Of a stretch of 64,000 nucleotides of DNA, positions 59,701 to 64,000 are shown in pieces. The notes below the pieces were generated by a model. The model had not been told where the DNA came from. It saw only the letters and a program-made list of their open reading frames with translations, and did not search any database. Location of the stretch: contig MNCI01011103.1 of NCBI GenBank assembly GCA_015680685.1, forward strand, positions 482,724 through 546,723, read 5' to 3'. The stretch's first letter is position 1. Each line of letters starts with the position of its first letter. The translations under genes and the position numbers were made by a program. The DNA is from Gnetum montanum (Eukaryota > Streptophyta > Gnetopsida > Gnetales > Gnetaceae).

Positions 59701-60027
59701 CTTGGGGAAGGTCCTAGGGGTCCAGATGCTTAATTTTGGCATGTTTTGGCTCATTTTTGGGGCCCAAAGATTGCTATACACTGGCTTGTACACTGGCCAG
59801 CATATAGCTCAGCGTGTAGAGTGTATACTTGGTCAATCCCAAGTATTTTGGATCCAAAACATGAAGTTCCTGATGCCGGATGCTAATGTAGTTACCTGTG
59901 GATCTCGGGGAACTCTTGGTTGTTTAATTATGCTCTGTTTGATGCTATTTTTGAGGCTTTCAAGCCTGGTCATGCTAGGGACCAACATGACTTAGCTCAA
60001 TTTTTGTCTACAAGTGTTAGCCAAAAT

Positions 60028-60113
60028 TTTTGTGGTGTTTCATTGGCCCGTCTTTGTTGACACCTAGAGGAATCGACCTGAGAGGCATCGACAAAGAAGT
60101 ACAAAACACCATA
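60028..60113 (-). promoter_or_regulatory. Stem-loop and polypurine tract at the LTR junction
   Basis: Arms CTTTGTTGACACCT (60052-60065) and AGGCATCGACAAAG (60083-60096) pair with the same C/A mismatch as at 23.65 kb. The loop, CTCAGGTCGATTCCTC on the minus strand, is nearly the same as there. The purine-rich AACAAAGACGGG on the minus strand is the probable primer. Confidence 0.65.
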
Positions 60114-61225
60114 AGCAAACTGGTAGTAATCATTGTCCTTTGGCACTTGGCCAAATGTCATCGCACTGTGTTCAGAAGTACCTGGGATTGGGAAATGAAG
60201 TTTTGAGATGATTTCTAGTGGAGATGTTTGAAACTGTGGGATTGGGAATTGATCAAGGGATTGTGCTGGTGTGCAAGAGGAGTGTTCATCTTTGTGCAAA
60301 CAAGTCATGTTGTTCCTTGTCGATGGCGAATATTTGGCAGACTTGGAACCAAGGCATGAGGAGTACATCCCTGGGAGGAACAAGACTCTTGTATCATGTT
60401 TAAGAGAACTCGTTGCCATAACCAAAGCCATGCAATGAGGTGGTGCATTCTTTTGAGAAATAGGACCCTTGTGTTAGGTTTAAGGGAATCCATTTTCCAA
60501 TAGCCAAAGCCATGCAGTGAAGTGTAACATGATGGTTTGAGACACGAGGACTTTTTTCCAAGACAACTACCTTCCTACCTGTGGCTTGTATGGGAAGTGC
60601 CAAGGGTCTTATGGTTCATTTTGCTCTTTGCTCTTTGATCTTTTCTTTTTTCTTTTTCTTTTTCTTTTCTCTTTTTTCCCCTTTTTTTTTGTTGTTTTTG
60701 GACAGAGCTTTCTTTTCAATTTTTCACCCGTGCTCATGTGTTGTGTTGTGTGTTGCAGCTGCTTAAGAGTGTCGCAGCGTGCAATAGTGTGCTAAAAGTT
60801 TTGGGGTGTACTGGATGTATCTGGGAACTATAATCAGGTAGGAAGGGGAATGAGAATGTTGGAGAAATGGAGAATGCATCGAGAACTAGGAATGTACTTT
60901 TGAACAGATTGATTAACTTGGTTGTGTGCATCAGAAATAATGTGGCACCTTGTTACCGTGATGAAGTGTATCCGTGTACAAGCACCACTGGGTGTCATCC
61001 TACAAGCACAACTCCAAGAAGACAAGAAAACCACAAGTGAATGAGTTAGCGAACAGTTTAGACATAAATGTGACCGATGCAAATGGAGGCATCATGTGAA
61101 ACTTAAGGCAAACAAAATGAGCAGCCATAGTGTTTTCAGAGCTAATGTGATGAATGATGTAGCAGGCGTTGATGAAGAAATGTCATGAATTACAGTAGCA
61201 GATGAATGTGCCAGAGATGATCTTT
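60114..61225 (-). other. Tat element 3' untranslated region
   Basis: No conserved coding motif; a 144-codon frame at 59997-60431 overlaps the LTR junction and stem-loop and is not credible. An 82-bp unit (containing ccaaagccatgcaatgagg) is present about twice at 60390-60560. A pyrimidine tract at 60613-60690 is a long purine run on the minus strand. Confidence 0.45.
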
Positions 61226-61682
61226 CCAATTTATAGTCTTAGCGGACTGTCATGGGTTAGTTTTACGTCATAACCCATTGGACATTGTCAGTTTATCGTC
61301 GTAGCGGATGATGCGATGCTAGTTTATAGTCGTGGCGGACTATGAAGAGGCAAGCTAGTTTATAGTCTTAGTAGACTCTAGTGAACAAAACTGTGGTAGT
61401 TTATGTCATACCAAACACTCTGTGGCATCAATTTTAGGTCATGATGCCAGGACCGCTCTGTGGTATTAGTTTTGAGTCATAACCCAGGACATTCAGTGGT
61501 ATTAGTTTACAATCATGATGCCAGGATGAATCTGTGGTATCAATTTACCATCATGATTCCAGGACGAATCTGTGGTATCAGTTTACCATCGTGAAGCTAG
61601 GACGAATGTGTGGTATTAGTTTACCATTGTGATTTTAGGACAAATCTGTGGTATCAGTTTACCATTTTGACAACAGGACGAA
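61226..61682 (-). repeat. Tandem array 3 after pol
   Basis: Four copies of a GTCCGCTAAGACTATAAACT type core (minus strand) at 61226-61370, then about seven 36-38 bp units of the form gtggtatcagtttaccatcgtgat...ggacgaatct on the plus strand. It lies just after the pol stop codon, the same place as array 2 of the 17.4 kb element. Confidence 0.85.
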
Positions 61683-61699
61683 TGCATACCTGAGTGACT

Positions 61700-64000
61700 T
61701 CAAACGTAGAACTTCTTGAGGTACAAATGATTTGTTGGATGTGTAATCTCGTGTTTGTCCATGTCTGATAGTTTGAATACACCGTTATCGTACGCTTTGG
61801 TGACCAAGTAAGGCCCTTCCCAGTTGGCTGAGAATTTGTCTGGGTGTTCACGGACTGCCTTAAGTACAAGGTCACCTTTTTTGTTTGGGCGCTTGTAAAT
61901 GTCATGCTGATGATGTCATTGTTGTTGCTTCTGGTACCACTCGATTTGATCTAATGTACGCATGGATTCCTCCTCCACCGAATCCAGGTCAACCATGTGC
62001 GAGTCATTGTTTTGACCTTCATTGAGGAGTCCAGAGTGTGTGATCCTCAAGGATGATACCTGTAACTCCAAACGTAAAATAGCTTCTAAACCATAAACAA
62101 GACTATATGGTGTTTTACCTATGGATGCTCTATGCATTGTTCTATATGCCCATAGCATATAAACTAGCTGCTCGTGCAATCTTCGTTTGCTCTGATGAAG
62201 CATTTTCTTGAGCACCATGATGATAGTTTTATTTGTGTCTTCTTCTTGTCCGTTGCTTTGAGGATAATATGGAGACGAGAATGAATGTTTAATACCTAGG
62301 CTATCGTAAAAGGTTTTTATTTCCACATTGTTGCATTGTGGCCCATTGTCAGTAATGATGGTGATTGGGATGCCAAAACGGGTCACAATGTTTTCAAGGA
62401 TAAAGTTGCATACATGTTTCGATGTGGCCTTCCTAAGAGGAATAGCTTCTACCCATTTCTTGAAGTATTTAGTCGCAGTTATGATGAAGCTATGCCTTGC
62501 TGAAGATGGGGGAGTTATCGGTCCAATGATGTTTAACCCCCACTTCTGGAAAGGCCATCTGATTTAAGCCGTATGCAACTCATTGGGTGGAACATGCATA
62601 AGATTACCATGCTTTTGACACATATCACACGTTTTGGCTTTGGAGAAACAATTGTACTCCATGTGTGGTCAATAGTATCCTAAACATCTTATTTTTGTTG
62701 CAAGTGCTTTGGGAACTATGTGCCATCCACAAAGTCCCTCATCTACCTGCTCCATGACGGTTTGGGCATAGGTACTACTAACGCATACTAGCAAAATGCC
62801 TTCATGGGATCTACGACATAACGTATCCCCTACTAATGTATACTACCGAGAGTATTTTTGCACTGCGTCCTTCTGAGCATTCATTAGATATTGAGGTGGT
62901 TCACCATGTAGAAGGTACTCCTTTATGTCATCGTACCATTCTACGTCGTGTGTCATGCTAATGGATGGTGTGGGAAGTTCATCGGGAGCGTCAATTATGG
63001 GCTTGTCGTAGCTCGTAATGGAACTAGGAAAAGCATGAAACATGTTCGGTGAGATGTTTAGAGCTGACGTGGCTAGTGCATCTACAATGGTATTATCGTT
63101 TCGAGAAACATGTTGCACCTCTTTGTTTGTAAATTATGTTAGCAAGTGTTTTGTCAGGTCATAGTATGGTTGTAAGTGTAGAGCTTTACATGTGTATACT
63201 TTTGTGGCCTGGTTAATGACCACTTGTGAATCGCCTCGAACTACGAGCCATGTGATTCCTGAAGCTAGTGCTGCAATGAGACCTCTAAGGAGACGTTCAT
63301 ACTCTACCATATTGTTAGTACTAGGAAAGTTTAAATGATAGGCAAAGGGATGAATCTCCCTAGAGGGATATGTGATAACTACCATAGCACTTCCTCCTCG
63401 CGAGGTGCATGCTCCATCGAAGTTTAGGATTGCGTCGTAGTCATTAGGCACTATGTCTATTGTGCTTACGTTTTCGTCTGGAAACTCTGGATTAATCATT
63501 GCTTAATCCTGTGTTGGTGATGCGGTCATTTGATTAACTATAGCTTGACCTTTGATGGATGATTAGGCTATGTAGCGCAGGTCAAACTCAGTAATCATTG
63601 CTTTCCATTAAGGTATCTTACTTGATTCGTACATGTTGTTTGTGATAGCTCTGAGTACATTGTCCTTACAGATTATGTTAACTTGGTTTCGAAAGAGATA
63701 ATGTCACCACTTCTTTAGAGAGAAGATGAGAGCTAGACATGACCTCTCCACATCACTACAACATTGTTTGTAGGCTACTAATGTGTGGCTCAAGTAATAG
63801 ACAGGGAATTTTTTTCCATCATCGCATTTCTGACAAAGCATAGACGCAATGGATGAGTCTGTTGTTGCAAGGTAGATATAGAACGGTTTATTGTTCTGTG
63901 GAGGATAAACTATTGGTAGTTGAGCTAGTGCCATTTTAATATTGTTGAAGGCTTCTTGGCACTGTGGAGTCCATTCGAAATGGACGTTCTTACGTAACAG
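61700..64000 (-). pseudogene. Tat pol, C-terminal part: RNase H, archaeal-type RNase H, integrase
   Basis: From the right edge (minus strand): end of RT/RNase H connection, RNase H with FYIYLATTDSS and VYYLSHTL at 63934-63704; archaeal-type RNase H at 63430-63040 with all four acidic positions apparently kept (FDGACTSRGG, VEYERLLRGL, RGDSQVVINQ, NTIVDALAT); integrase zinc part at about 62750-62600 (CQKHGN); core with KWVEAIPLRKA, TDNGPQ and the Glu of NGQEED, but the first Asp replaced (LNIIGP instead of LDIIGP); C-terminal domain GDLVLKAVRE ... LYLKKFYV ending at 61700. Only a handful of stops interrupt it (for instance one before GDLVLK). No chromodomain. Likely inactive but the best preserved pol here. 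Confidence 0.88.

Larger units (their letters stand above)
57363..60042 (-). repeat. 3' LTR of the Tat element
   Basis: On the minus strand it starts TGAAACACCACAAAAATTTT at 60042, next to the polypurine tract. The far end at 57363 (TGTACCGTCC) is inferred from a weak match to the end of the 10.9 kb LTR (GTTGGTG...GCTAGAA...ACACC) and from the similar distance to the TATA box. It contains a six-copy tandem array of 193 bp. Confidence 0.6.
57363..64000 (-). mobile_element. Tat-lineage element, 3' half (continues beyond window end)
   Basis: Minus-strand order from the right edge: RNase H, archaeal-type RNase H, integrase, tandem array, 3' untranslated region, stem-loop with polypurine tract, 3' LTR. 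Each part corresponds to the 17.4 kb element in the same order. Gag, RT and the 5' LTR lie outside. Fewer stops than any other element here, so it is probably the youngest. Confidence 0.85.

Noticed and set aside
59997-60431. 144-codon minus-strand open frame
   Set aside because: It runs across the LTR junction, stem-loop and a local duplication, has no family motif, and the matching part of the 17.4 kb element has no such frame.

Overview
This window is plant nuclear DNA built almost entirely of old, mutated retroelements. I see no gene with an intact host-type reading frame. The retroelement lineages (Ty3/gypsy of Tat and Athila type, Ty1/copia, RTE-type LINEs, a tRNA-derived SINE), the CpG loss and the very long LTRs fit a large-genome seed plant. 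A gymnosperm is possible but is a guess. One N at 26653 shows this is an assembled draft.

Layout. 1-1172 is the end of a Tat-type LTR (minus strand) that interrupts an Athila-like remnant (1195-5800, minus, gag and LTR but no pol). 8631-26012 is a 17.4 kb Tat-lineage element (plus) with two 2.3 kb LTRs and a 5-bp target duplication TCCAC. 28770-29515 and 39428-39715 are two halves of one LINE, split by a 9.9 kb Athila-like element (29516-39422, minus) with duplication CATTA. 41500-43690 is a minus-strand relic with an initiator-Met-type primer site. 45125-48900 is a 5'-truncated copia element. 51838-54705 is an LTR / 384 bp / truncated-LTR structure whose primer site is the same as that of the 17.4 kb element. 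55130-55990 is a second LINE. Three SINE copies lie at 43.8, 51.6 and 56.5 kb. 57363-64000 is the 3' half of another Tat element (minus), whose pol is the least damaged in the window.

The most unusual content is inside the 17.4 kb element. Between gag and reverse transcriptase, on the opposite strand, lies the relic of a spliced gene (13761 to about 17.5 kb). It has its own TATA box, and four introns can be placed with GT/AG ends that keep the reading frame. One exon resembles, by eye, the start of the plant FCP1-like HAD phosphatase domain. Next to its promoter, again after pol, and again after pol in the Tat element at 61 kb, there are tandem arrays built on one shared core of about 20 bp with different spacers. 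Both Tat elements also keep a stem-loop at the polypurine tract / 3' LTR junction, with a compensatory base-pair change. These are the parts most worth following up. All functions are inferred from sequence reading alone.
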